Positions 50,000 through 62,013 of a stretch of 64,000 nt of DNA are shown piece by piece. Position numbers and translations under genes: made by a program. Source of the stretch: Oidiodendron maius Zn (taxonomy: Eukaryota; Ascomycota; Leotiomycetes; Myxotrichaceae). The stretch covers positions 1,364,001-1,428,000 of the forward strand of contig KN832872.1 of assembly GCA_000827325.1 (NCBI GenBank), read 5' to 3'. Under the pieces are notes generated by a model. That model saw nothing but the letters and a program-made list of their open reading frames with translations. It was not told the DNA's origin and searched no databases. How positions within the stretch are numbered: the stretch's first letter is position 1; every line of letters begins with the position of its first letter.

Positions 50000-51150
50000 C
50001 TAGAGGATTGTGCCGAAACTAAAAGGGAGTTAGCTAAAATCCTTCCAAAATGTACACATATGCTACGGGATAGAATGCTTTGCTTACCCAAACGTCTGCT
50101 TGATGCTCCGGACGTAATACTCGCCCCAATTCCTCTTCGTGACTTCCTCCTGCCCGATGGGCACCCCACTCCAGCTCACCCTCATGACCGTGACGTTATC
50201 CACGTCGTTCTGGTCGAAGTTGATCTCGAGGCGGGAGTAGTGCCCCGCGGGCCACTGGTCAAGCCTCCAGCTCTGCACAATCTTGGTTGGCTCAACGAGC
50301 TCAAGATATTCGCCTGCCACGTTGCCGCCGAAGAGCTCGAACTTTCCGCCCTTCTTGGCGCCCTCGAAGAGCTTTGGAGCAGCGCGAGTGAAAGCGGCGA
50401 TGCGCTGGGGGTCGGTGAAGGTCTGGTATAGCTCGGAAGCTGGGGCGCGGAATTCTTCTGTGTCTGTGACGGTGGTGGTGTTCACTAGGCTGCTACCCTT
50501 CTTCTGGGTGATGGTTGTGGCAGATGAAGAGGCTGCGGGAGGGGTTGGAGTGTGGATTTTGGGAGTCGAGAAGCCGCTGGATGGATTTGAGCCAGGCGTG
50601 TGCTGGATATCTTTGCCGTGCTCAGCGATCAGGGCAGGGCCTAATGTTGTAAACTTCTTTCGAAGTTGTGGGACGATCTTGGACCGAACCAGGTCTTTGA
50701 CGGGCGCCTTGGAGTTGGCGTCCGAGTATATATCTATATCAAACTGGGGCAGTTAGTTGGCAATTACAAGGTTGCCTAGGGGGACGAGGAGACGTACAAC
50801 ATACTCATCTTCTTCAGTGTCGTGCGCAACCTCAGGAACCGTGATGGTACCGGTGACATCTTCGTCATCCTTGGTTTTGCCTGATCAGTTAGTACCAGAT
50901 ATACAGAGGCAGGAAGCAACAACACACCTGAATACTCAATAACTAATTTGACGTCGAAGATGGTAATGACCTTTCCTTTGCGTTGACTCACATCGACGTC
51001 TCCGTCCATACTAATCAGCTTGTCCAATTGAGCGGTCACTTCACCGTCTTCTGCCTTTATATCCCTGATGCCATCGTCCAGCCACTGCTTGGCCCACGCA
51101 GATGCATCTTTGTTTACCCAGTGCCAGTTGTTTGGATTATGTAGAACCAT
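50000..51150 (-). CDS. AHA1: Hsp90 co-chaperone AHA1
   Basis: This cytosolic protein stimulates the ATPase of Hsp90. Four exons (51150-50928, 50880-50798, 50743-50088, 50018-50000) give 326 residues. The N-terminal domain opens NNWHWVNKDASAWAKQWL, the usual Aha1 start, and carries the helix-rich SQRKGKVITIFDVKLVIEYS. The C-terminal domain is the Bet v1/START-like AHSA1 fold (FRAPASELYQTFTDPQRIAA, LVEPTKIVQSWRLDQWP, GVPIGQEEVTKRNWGEYYV). A linker rich in Pro, Thr and Ser joins them. The last exon is only 19 nt and encodes most of the conserved tail IKQTFGFGTIL. Without it the frame stops three bases after the donor and loses FGTIL. The gene is convergent with DNF3. Confidence 0.93.
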
Positions 51151-52060
51151 CTTGGGGTAAGATTGGGGGTTGCACTATCTCAATTGATATCATCAGTATG
51201 CTGTGTAATCAAGCACATGAAAGCAAGACTATAGTAATTTAAGTTCAGAAAGAGGCATAAAGCCATGCATTTTTTTCAGCATATACATGAGTACAAATCG
51301 GTATAAGACTGGTGCCTAGCAGAAGATCATCATGAAAAGGTGGACGGCTTGAGAATGAAATACTGCACCTACCACTCGTACTTTGGTGGGAGGAGAGCAG
51401 AGGCAGGACAAGCCCTCGAATTGCTATGGGAGCTAGACGGTAAGCCGGAACAAGGCCACGTTTACAAGACTGCCTCCAGAAGGGCGGATAGTCGAGTCGA
51501 TGAGAGATGTCGGTGGAGGTTGTCAGGCCCAAGGAGAGAGTCTTATTAGAAGAATCTAGAATATTTGCTTCACGAGGCGTGTTTGTGCCTGCTATTTGAG
51601 GCCCAAGGGCTTGTTTGTTCTGCACGTGATTATAGCATACTCCGATCCGAGGTTTAACCGGCATTTTGCAGTACAGTCCTTATCGACGTCATTTGTCTCT
51701 CGCCGAACAGAATTCCAGGAATAACATTCCACGTCCAATGGGTCCTTTTCTCTGTATGGCTTGCACTGATAGCGAGACATGGTGATATGCCTACTACTAT
51801 TATATGACGTTGTTTCATGACATAACCACTCAGGGGCAACTTCTGTGCCTTAACTATCTACTCAGTCCTGGCACCATGTGGCCGCTGCCATTGCTTGCCT
51901 TCTGCTTTGTACATTCCCTGTTTTGCTTGTGCATCATTTTTAAATCTCTTCCTCCGGCCGTCTTGATTCTCATATCTCATGCTTCTCATCGTACACATAC
52001 CATCAAACTAGCGATACCGAGCGCCTTCGGAATAGTCTTCCGACCAAATCTCCAGGACGA
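51151..52060. other. intergenic, no gene seen
   Basis: About 900 bases. An ATG frame ending near 52080 begins with a hydrophobic stretch (MWPLPLLAFCFVHSLFCLC). It overlaps the next gene out of frame and matches no family, so I leave it uncalled. Confidence 0.4.
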
Positions 52061-52796
52061 ATGGCATACATATGGGGGTTAGATCTCAGGGAGTTGCGAT
52101 GGGCGAAGTTCAAGGGTTCCTATATGTTCAATCAAGTTTACCATCTTCGAAGGACAAAGATGATTGTATACCAAATCGCCATGATCCTCTGCGTCGTTTC
52201 CGAGTCCGTTGGTACCGCCGCGTTGTCCGGTTAGTTAGGTGCACGCATTAAATCCAGCATATGCTAATATCTACTACAATGCAGATTATGTTGACCAACA
52301 GGACGGGATCTCAACTCGAAGCCTCGGACAAGCTACTGTCCACAGCAATGACTTCGTTGGCATCGCTTCCTTCAACATCTTTGTTGGCATCGCAGTAGCA
52401 ACAATCTTCGGATCAGCTTTCTTCTTCGACCTCTTTTGGCCCGAACGCTCAGAGACGAAATCCGTCAGACTTGCATGGAAGATCTCTTCGTTGACAATCT
52501 CTATGCTTGCCCTCATATGCGTTCTTGCTTTAACCGTACGCATTCCTGTTCCATATCCTGCGTACTCTAGTTCTAATGTATTGCCTCATCAGGTCATCGT
52601 AGCAACACATCACACATACATCACAGGTGTATCTCTTGAGACCGCACATATTCTCTTCAAACAGAATCCGAGGCCCAATCCTATATACCGGGAAAATGCC
52701 GAATGTGTCGCTGCCGCCGTCCTCTTGTGGCCAGGTGTCCTGGCCACATTCGCTAGGTTCATTTCCCATTTCCCCTCTCTCCCAAAAAGCAAATAA
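52061..52796 (+). CDS. fungal four-helix membrane protein, unknown role
   Basis: Three exons (52061-52229, 52285-52535, 52593-52796) give 207 residues. The protein opens WGLDLRELRWAKFKGSYMFN, with a charged amphipathic start. Four hydrophobic helices follow: IVYQIAMILCVVSESVGTAAL, IFVGIAVATIFGSAFFFDLF, SLTISMLALICVLALTV and CVAAAVLLWPGVLATFARF. The motifs VSESVGTAALS and FGSAFFFDLFWP, with a Lys/Arg patch between helices, match a fungal membrane family I recall but cannot name. Intron 2 (57 nt, GTACGC...CATCAG) is a multiple of three and stop-free, so an unspliced reading adds 19 residues. The spliced form LALTVIVATHHTYITG fits the family better. The function is unknown. Confidence 0.7.
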
Positions 52797-53515
52797 TGAC
52801 TTCATTCAGCACATATATTATGTGGGAATCGCATAAGCACGATGACCAGTTCGGACCCTTCTCCTCATCATACAGAAATGGGGGTGAAGAGAAAGATACT
52901 GGCAGGCCGTCGTCCACACATCAGCTCGAGAATAGAAATTCTCGCGTGACTGGCGTATGCAGCCCAGAGCCGTATCCGGAGACATGAGGGCGTGGAGAGT
53001 GTTCAGAAGATTCTAACAGATAGTATAATAAATAATGCTTGAGAGCAGCGTTTTTCTGGTGTTAGACTGCTCGATACACTACTGAGCTATGAAAATTGCG
53101 ACTTTCATATGTTAAATGGGCTTTTGGCGGTTGACGGGCATCAGTCTGCGGAGGCAGTAGCGCTGAATGGACCAGTTAAAATAGACTGGAAAGACACTTA
53201 GGTCTGTTAATAATAAAGTTAGTCTTACGTGAGAGATATAATATCTTGTAAATTTCTGAGTTCAGCCAATATGCATAGTAGAGTCGCAGGGTTCATCAAT
53301 GGCGAACATTGTCACAGGAGCAATGATTGAACTTATGAAGCAAACGGCTCAGTAAATTTGATATTCCTATGCCTAGAAACACCCGCCTTGAAACTAAATC
53401 TTGCCAATAACGGTACTCCCTTCGCTATGCATGTACGAGGTATACGTGGAGGTTTCATGCCGAACGCCCGTGCTTCCAAAACTAACTACTCGATGCCCTT
53501 CACAGATCCTTGCCA
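52797..53515. other. intergenic, convergent 3' regions
   Basis: About 720 bases, AT-rich, between the ends of the membrane protein gene and CDC4. Nothing coding was seen. Confidence 0.5.
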
Positions 53516-56500
53516 TTAATTATTTCGACGTGTACGAGACAACCCATTGCCTTCATTAGGAGGTGGGTCCCGAGGACGTACCATGCGGGCGCCACGTTCG
53601 GAGGCTGGGATACCGTCTCTTGACGCGCCAAAGTCGAGAACCTTAAAGATCATTAATAACGTGATTTGTCTGAATAGTAGAATTACTAACCTCAACGAAT
53701 GTAAGTTGATCGCGTTGAACGGCCGCCACGCATCTTCTACCGTCAAACTTGACTTGCCAGACGCCGGAAAGATCTGTTAACAGGTCTTTTATGCATTCAC
53801 CAGTCTTGATGTTCCACATCTTCAGGGTTCTGTCAGATCCGGACACAACCTTCTGGCCGTCATGTTGGAAGCAGGTAATAGCACCAGTATGAGCAGTCAA
53901 TGTGCTCTTGCATTGGCCATTCTCGGGGTCCCATATTCTGAGAGTAGAATCAGCAGCAGCGGAAACAAGGCGCTCGTCTCGTAAATCTAGCAAGCCAACA
54001 AGTGACGTGTGGCCTTCGAGGGTAAATAGACAAGCTCCAGTTTCGAGAGACCAAATCTTGACAAAGTTATCCATCGATCCACTGATGCAGCGGTTCCGCT
54101 TGTGGTCCAGGACGACGCTATAGACCTTCATGGCATGTCCTGTTAAGCGGTGTAGCGTCTCACCGGTGGAAATTTTCCAGACTCTAACAGTACTGTCGTA
54201 ACTTCCGCTCACTAAAGTATCTTGGTGTGCCGCAATCGCACGTACTGAATGATTATGGCCTGCCAAGAGTCGCACAAAGTAAGGGCAGTCGGCGTCGTTG
54301 GCTTGTGGTCCAGTTTGGATGTAACGCTTGGATCCTTGCTCTGGTAGCCTCCACACCCTGAGCTGAGAATCTCGCGAGCCAGTGATGATCAACGGCTTTT
54401 CCGGGAGCATAATTGGCTTTCCGTTTTCAACACGGCCGGTCTTTTCTGGCATCAATATCTGGAGGCACCGCACTGTTGAAACATGACCGTGGAACACCTG
54501 AGTGCAGAGGCCCTTCTCGATATCCCAAACGCGAACTGAACGATCGGTCGACCCAGATACCAAAACATTTCCTTCGTATTGTAGAGCCCAGACGCCTCCT
54601 TCGTGGCCGGCGAGTTTCTTTCGAAGAGCTCCCGTCCGGGTATCATAAACATGAATCAGAGAGTCATCGCTGCCTGTAAGGATTTTGTCGTCATCAAATT
54701 GAAGACATGTTATGACATGTGATGGGTGGGCTGCGAAGGCGAAGTGATATGGCTCTATGTCACCGCTCGTCCAGCTACGCTGAAGCATGCAGTGACGGCG
54801 ATAGAGGGATTTGAAAAGGTGTAATTTCCGCAGGCTTTGGAGGCCCAGGCCAGGATCAGGGACCGCTTGGGCGGCAGCGTTAGCAGCGGTAAGAGGGCCG
54901 TCAGACTTAAATGTTGCCAGGGATGAGCTCTTGCCCAAGCTGGCATGAGCCTTATCTGCGTTGCGTTTCGCACGATCGGCGCCTGAGCTGCTAGATGTGC
55001 GCTTTCTCTTGGTGCTAGATCGTACCTTTCTAACCATCTCATTCTCCACCCTTTGGCTACCAGATAGCATGGAATCGCCTTCCGAGACGGTCTCAGGAAC
55101 ACTAAGATCCTGCTCATAGCCGTCGGGCCCGTAGGGATCTTGCCAGCCCCAGCCCTGCTTGATTGCTCTCTCGAGTTCGCCATCGGGGAGCTTAAAGCCA
55201 TCTCGATCAAATAACTCTTTCCAACCAGTCTCATTGGAGTCGATGACACTTCTCCACTTCTTAGAAACCTGAGCAGCACGACAGAGATCCTTATGATCTA
55301 GGAAACTTAGAATATGAAGGCTCAGTTCCAAAGGTAGTCCGTCTAGGTAATCGCATTTCAAAGCTGGGTTGACAACATTCGCCACCACATGGAGGGTTTT
55401 CCTGTGACAGCGACGAAGGAGTTGATACATCATTAACGACTTCATCTCTTCCGGCATTGCATCGAAGGTCTCTATCATCGATCGAGTGCCAATCCACGTT
55501 GGCACGCTGACCTGGGTTAACGCAGATGCGTCTTGAGATATCTTCCCAGAGAATCCCGGCGCTTTTGATTTGGGAATAGTAGAGGCACGGTCACTATAGC
55601 TGGTCGCTTGGCTATCTCCCGATTGCATTGTAAAGCTGGAATCATGGAGATCATCATCCTCAGTGGCAGTGTCGTCGGAGAATCCCTGATAAGTTGGGGA
55701 CAGGCCCGGGCTTGGAAGGCTTGCATTTTGGGCGATAGCAGAATTCCCGATTGGACGTTGACCAGAGGAAGGCGTAAAAGCTGCGTTGGCTGCCTCGAAA
55801 GACTCCAGATCTGAATCGGCAATTGGGGGGGTGGCAACAGCTCCTGCAAATACTTCCTCCTTAATACTAGCTCCCGACATACTTTGAGTCTCGTCAACAT
55901 CATTCTGGCTCAATCCAGATTGGGGCGTGCAGGTATCCTGACAGAAAGAAGGTGCCGGATACAGTCGACTACGTTCGGATTTGGGGCGCTGAGCCTCAGA
56001 CGTATTAGGTGTTGCGGGGAAAGTAGTGTCGTTTGCCAAACGCATTCCAAGTCCATGGGTATGAGAGAGTCTGTCAAAACGTAACTGACGATCAGATCCA
56101 AGCTGGGAATTTCGTAGCTTTGTGGTAATAAACTCCGACGAATTTGGTGGGCGCTCAGATAAAGCTCTAGTTATTTTCCGACTAATGGATGAATCGATCT
56201 TTCTATTTGTCTTTCCCAGTCTCTCTGACTTTACGACATCAGGCGTGCTATAGACGTGTTCATCATCATATATGTCCTTGCTTTTCAGGTAGCGACTTGA
56301 GCGAGAGCGTTGTCGATCTTGGGAATGTACAGTCTGGCGCGAAGGTTAGAATAACGCATAGCTATGGATGTGTAGATAGAAGATGACGAACCTCTCGTGC
56401 GGGGGTCTGGAAGTCATCTTCATAGAGATCCATAAGCTGGTCTTCATATTTGAAGGAGAGATCAGCCAATTCTGGCGGCGTAGCTTTTAAAGCTAGAGGG

Positions 56501-56856
56501 TATTCTTTCGAATCAAGACTGGAAAGGGGTCTCTGGCGGACGCGTAGAGGAGGGTAGGAACGCTTAGTGGTTGTGGTGGTCGTGACAGTTTTAGTCTCGA
56601 CGCATTCAGCAAGCTCTATGTGCATGGTCGAGCCATGTCGAGATGCTCTGTCTTCGTCATCTTTCCATCCTACCGATAGGGTTTGAGTTGACCTTGGAAA
56701 TGGGAAGCCGGTGTCGCCATCATCCTGGGATTTTACACTCGACGTGAAGGGACTCGGCGAAGCATCTGGCGTACATTTTTTGGACGGAAGCGAAATATTT
56801 CCATTGTGTGGCAGTCGGCCTCGGCGCTTGGTACTGGGTTGCCCTGAACTATCCAT
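53516..56856 (-). CDS. CDC4: F-box/WD40 ubiquitin-ligase receptor CDC4 (FWD-1 type)
   Basis: This is the substrate receptor of an SCF ubiquitin ligase that binds phosphorylated proteins such as CDK inhibitors and, in Neurospora, the clock protein FRQ. Three exons (56856-56392, 56333-53691, 53641-53516) give 1077 residues. The N-terminal 480 residues are disordered, with the conserved patches YPPLRVRQRPLSSLD and the dimerisation-type helix IETFDAMPEEMKSLMMYQLL. The F-box is LDGLPLELSLHILSFLDHKDL. Seven or eight WD40 blades follow (residues about 650-1030), for example GSDDSLIHVYDTRTG and GSYDSTVRVWKISTG. The last exon is short and holds the tail VLDFGASRDG. Donors are GTTCGT and GTTAGT. It diverges from HOP1. 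CDC4 and FWD-1 may be one family; the exact label is inferred. Confidence 0.9.
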
Positions 56857-58075
56857 GATATCCGTGCTGCTTCAGAAGACGATAAAATGGAAGAGGCGAG
56901 GGTGTGAACGCGTCGAGAGTACGAAACGACGAACGCGCGGCGATACTGAGGCCTCTCAGATATACCGCGATGTCAAACACAGGGCCGTAGCACCATAGCC
57001 AAGCCCCGAGTCCTCTGTTGGCCTTCGCGGGTACGAGGAAGTGATGTGTGGTAACGATTTGCCTCGAAGACAGGAGGCGGGATCTCGGCTTCAGAGGCGA
57101 CGTAAATGGAAGTTCGTAGTCCACCACGACCACTGTCAGGGGCGGCACAGCACGGGTACAGGATGCGGGTATACCAAGAAGAGATCGCGAAGAGTCGTAG
57201 GGACCTGGAGAAGAGAAGGAGAAGGCACGCGTGAGACCTGGAGGAAGTGATCGAGGGGAAGTGCGAGGTTGGTGGAGGGTGGAGTTGATCCTGCCCGGAC
57301 GGCCTATGCCTTGCTGCCTGAGGCGGTGACTCGGAGGCGGCATAACCGAGGGAGAAAGTTTATCGGCGATTAACTTAGCACTGTAGGACCTTAGTCATGA
57401 TAGAGGCACAGCCATAGAATCTAGATACAGTTACGACCCAATTTTCCTTATTTGTACCGTGGCTGGATATCTTATTTTGACATCAAGCTAGAGTAGGCGT
57501 TCGAAGCATCTGCCGAAGCGCTATTGTCCTTCTGGCTGTCTGTTTTTTATACGTCACTGTTGACCGGAAACACGGCGTCAGCACAGAAGATCGTAGCCCA
57601 TCGCCTAGAATATCGGCAAATTAAGATGGATGGCAGCAATGGTAAATTTCGTCTGCGTTGCTTCAACTATTCAGAAGGTGTTAGGAATTATTGCCTGCCA
57701 ATATAGCAAACTCCCGAAGCAAATCTGCTCTGAGTCCTGGACACTTAAAGCATCTTTTTTTTTTTGTTCATTGTTTGTCAGTCACGCCTCTTCATTCTTC
57801 TATGCCACTTCCTTAAAGTATGACGGATGATTTTTTTATTACTGTTGATATCGGTACCGCCGTGGTTGTCGATGCCCATTTCCTGGAAAGGAAATAGCTC
57901 ACGGGGTAGCCCTTTTTTATTTGAACCACACATCTAGTTCTTCATTCCACTCTATCTCGAATTCCTCTCTCTCCAAGCACTTCCATAACTGCAATCACTC
58001 ATCCAATTCGTTTTATCTTCACAGTACACTCCATAACTCTCCCGGCAAGTCTTTTGCTTTCCGCATCCCATCATT
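56857..58075. promoter_or_regulatory. CDC4/HOP1 divergent promoter region
   Basis: About 1.2 kb between the start codons of CDC4 (-) and HOP1 (+). A minus-strand frame at 56849-57343 overlaps the CDC4 start out of frame. It could be an upstream reading frame in the CDC4 leader but has no family resemblance. A T run lies near 57755. Confidence 0.5.
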
Positions 58076-60622
58076 ATGTTGTGGGATAGTACCACCAAGA
58101 CGAAACTCAACGTCCAAATGCTCAACGGCAAGCGGATGCCATTATGTACGCCGTATCGTACGCCAGCCTATAGTACTCAGTATGCTCAATCCCTGGCTAC
58201 CGAGATTATGGTAGATCAGGAGCAGAGCTTGGAACTGGTTAAAACGGTCATTAGTGCTGCTGTGAGCACCGTTTACATCTAATAATGACACCCTACTAAC
58301 TACCTTTACCAGATAAGTAACATCACATGGATCAGGTGGGCTTTGATCGCGGACCTCTTCTCATTGCAGTGACATTGCATATGTATTAATATCATTTAGG
58401 GATGTGTTTCCTAACGAATGTTACGAATCGCGTGTGTACGATTTCTCTGATCCAGATTCTTCCTACGAGACATTTATGAACTGCCAGAAGGCTTTCGCTC
58501 TAGAAAAGAATCAAAATCTCGCCTACTGGAGAGTTCTAGTTCGTGGAAGCGACCCAGGAGTCGATAAGTTCCTGGATTGGTTGGTGAGTAATTGTCTATG
58601 GATCACATCTGCCCACTCGTGACAAGTGATAGGAACGCGGAGTCGCTCATGCTTTGGAACGTAAATACCTCTCTACGCTCCAGTTATCTTTCTACCAGTG
58701 TGAGGTGACTCCGTCAGACCTCATTGAAGCGTATGTCATCTCAATCACGTATGATAAGGGAGTTCCATCCCTACAACTTGATAAGGAATCTCGGGCTGGT
58801 AGGAAAAGTATTGGGACGTCCCTTCTGCTGAGTGACGCAAAATTGGGAATTAGAAATCTCATCAATGGCATTATAGTTAGTGCCCAAGACCTTCCAGGAG
58901 AGCTCCCGCGTAAGTGTCGTGGATCACACCCACTTCTAGCTGACCAAAGCCTGACTTCTGTATTAGCCAACCACATTGCGGATATGCACATCACATACAA
59001 TGATACGTGCCCAAAAGAGTACAATCCACCGGGCTTCCGAGCATGCGACAACCCTAGCTTCATAGTTAACGAAAAGCTAACATCTCGCTGTGACTCTTTG
59101 AACACTGGCCATCATGAGTACGTTACCCCAAACATGGAGTCACATTTTTGCTTAACTATGCTAGAATTCAGATCAGACTCTTTAGAAAGCGTCTTCGAGA
59201 AGATGAGTTTACAGTTGCAGAAACAGTTCCTACTAACCCACCAGACCCCGTCGGAACTTCTCCGCCTTTCGAGATGTATGGTGGAGAAACAAATGAATCA
59301 GACCAGAATACAATTAAGAACACAGTTAGTATCTGAGCACTCATTTCTAATACCTCCCACATCAATGCTCACTTATTTCCATTTAGGATGCCGCCACTAG
59401 AGACACGGCTGAGAAAACTCAGAATACAGAACCTCTCGGAGAAATTGATCAGCCTCATTCATATATGAATAGGGCTGATCTAGATTATCACAATGCGCAG
59501 GTTCGTGCTCAAAATTATTCGCAGGCTATAAAGCTACGAATTGAGCAGGCCAGACAACAGAGAGGTGCTGTCCTTGCCCTTGGTGCTGGCAATGATCTTT
59601 GTGGCGTTCAGAATGTTCTGCAAAGTATCTCGTGTGAATGCGAAGTTCTTACTTTTGCTTCTGATAATATATTGGCAAGTTTCCAGTCCAGAGAATAAAG
59701 ATATTAACTTACAAACAGAAAAGCTTCAGTGTGGTATATGCGATCATCTTAAACATGTCCAGTGTTATGGTTATCTCAGCAGACCTTCTACTTCTGAATT
59801 TGTCTGTTATTCTTGCTTACTACAAGGCGAGAACATCCTGCTATCGGAAATGAAGAAACTTTGTCTGAAGAGACGAGCCCTCTACCATTTACGCGGAGGA
59901 GATTTAGTTAGCGGAAAGGATTTGGCAGCCTACTTATGTAAGTTCTCTGATCCAGAGCGTTCTTTTGGAGCAGATTGCTGACTAGATGGCCGTAGCCCGT
60001 GACGAAATCACTGCGAAAACCATCCTTGGTCAATTAGAGTGCGATAATGTCATTAAGAGGAGCCAGCCAAGACAAAAAGGGGGGAAATTCGGGCAGTATG
60101 TGTTTACGCTCATTAATAATGAAGCAAAGCTGCAGCGAGACTACTTTTGCCCGATTTTAAACATTGCCCACCATGTAAGCTACGCATCCCCCACTCGACG
60201 TGCATCAGTTCTAAGTCACTGGAAAGTTGGCCCTTGTGGAAACCCCTGTGCTCAACATATTGTCAGCCCAGAGCCTTCCCCAGAGCATTCAACCACACAC
60301 ACCTTGGGCGACAAGCCAGCCGAGCTTATATCCCTCTATCTCGAAACGTGATGACAGTCAACAGCTTATGCCTCAACAAGATATAGCCCGACTTGGAGAA
60401 GGTAGCAGGACACAAGGTACACCCAGCCCTGGCCTGGATGATCGCATCACTAGCACACCTCAGCCTCGAACGCCTGCTTCGGAGATGGGACGATTGGTTC
60501 CAAAGGGGAAAAAACGCCCAGCGGGAACAGGGATGGGAGGAGCTTCTAGAAAACACATCAAAGTCAGCTCTGCCCGTAGCCCTTGGCTCTTTGGTCGTGT
60601 AGAAGACAAAGCTTCCTTATAG
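58076..60622 (+). CDS. HOP1: meiotic HORMA-domain axis protein HOP1
   Basis: HOP1 coats meiotic chromosome axes and promotes inter-homolog recombination and checkpoint signalling. Ten exons (58076-58261, 58313-58335, 58400-58583, 58633-58909, 58967-59117, 59165-59324, 59387-59644, 59694-59937, 59996-60174, 60227-60622) give 685 residues. The HORMA domain (residues about 30-250) includes SLELVKTVISA, ISNITWIRDVFPNECYESRV, YWRVLVRGSDPGVDKFLDWL and ANHIADMHITY-type sequence. A PHD-like zinc finger follows: SCECE, CGICDHLKHVQCYGY, CYSC. A winged-helix-like segment (LSRDEITAKTILGQLECDNV) and a basic tail close it, the usual fungal Hop1 order. Exon 2 is only 23 nt. The exon 7/8 junction (GTTCTT donor) is the least certain. 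Everything else keeps frame. Confidence 0.9.
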
Positions 60623-62013
60623 GGATGATAAGGCTGATGTGAGATCAAATGCATGTTCTCGGTTTGCTTTGGGCGCTTGCCGAGGAGGTACTGAGACATA
60701 TTGTTGGCAGATTTGCCTTGTTAGTGAGATGGAGCGACGCTCGTCGCTCCGATTACCTAGCTTAAAGCTCAAACTGCAATTGTCAAAGTTTTGCCTCTTT
60801 CTTGATGCCACCTTCCAAGCCCAGCGATGGTCCATATGAAACTCTGGCTGCAGAGTCGCGTTTCGAGAGGGCATACACGTGACCTTGTATTTCAGCTCGC
60901 CAGGGCATTACGGCCGAGAGGATAAACACACAAACGACGCAGGGACCGGGTTTTCAAACGTACGGCACAGAGCGACCAGCTTGCGGTACGATGTAACATG
61001 GGCAGACGGGGTCGCATTGGTCGCATCCGGCCAGGACCACGGGCCAAAAGTCAGTTTGGGGATCACGATCGATAACAGTTCGGAGCTGCACGCAGCCTCT
61101 GGAGCACTTCGCGAAGCAGTACCTACGTTAGCCTGGTATCAAAGACGCCCTGGTCCACTATGAAGAGCTAGAGGTGGATCTCTCCGCTTCAGCAACGCGA
61201 TGCGGGCGGGTGATATGACAGGACGGCATGTCGGGTGCTGGCCATACGGTTGCACGATGAGGCATAGAATTTTATATCTGGGCGACAGTCAATTCAAAGC
61301 AAGATTCCTCTCGCACCCACGCACGGAGGACGGAGGATCACCGTCGTGGGTTGTGGCCTCTTCGATCGATCCATCTCCACCCCCTGAGTGCTGTCCAGGA
61401 TTCCCGCTGGCAACTCTAAACCCGAATAGGGGCTGGATCCTGCCGACACGGGTAATGAAGGGCTGAGGCGCCGTCCATTTCTCCTTTCTGGAGCTGCTGG
61501 CTGGAGGCGGCCTCGTGGTCCTGTGCTGCAACTGCAATCGACTCCCTGCGAACGGCTCCCTGCCCACCCTTTCACCTCAACTCCAGGGCGTCTGCACCAG
61601 AAAACCGTGTACGGAAAACACTGCAGTACTGCTGGGGGACGAGAAACCCGTACCACCTCCTCTTTCCCGACATCTTCAGAGTGCGATTGAATGTTTCTTC
61701 TTTACTCGATCGACCGCCTGTCAACCAACGCGCGAGACGAAAGAGGCCGGTCTACGCTGTCCATTGTCTGCTGGTAGTGCAACCACAACCTCATTCGCCG
61801 AATACCCACTGCGATTGGCTCTCAAACATCTGCGACCATACTGGCCTCGTTCTCTCACGATCCCGTGGCTTCGATGTCTCGGTGACAAGTGTAGATTGAC
61901 GAGTCGACCTGTTGCACAACTAGGCCGACAAGTCATATCGCCCACGCCGGCCCTGAGAGCGGAATCCGACAGGAGACGAGACCCAACACGACTCCCCACA
62001 TCCACTGAGAACC
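60623..62013. other. intergenic, no gene seen
   Basis: About 1.4 kb, GC-richer after 61.2 kb, between HOP1 and the next plus-strand gene. Long frames on both strands lack family resemblance. It should hold the promoter and leader of the gene at 62014. Confidence 0.5.

Noticed and set aside
51804-52082. Hydrophobic plus-strand frame before the four-helix protein
   Set aside because: It overlaps that gene in another frame and ends just inside it. The gene's own start and splice pattern are better supported.
56849-57343. 164-codon minus-strand frame upstream of CDC4
   Set aside because: It overlaps the CDC4 start out of frame and has low-complexity composition; at most an upstream frame in the leader.
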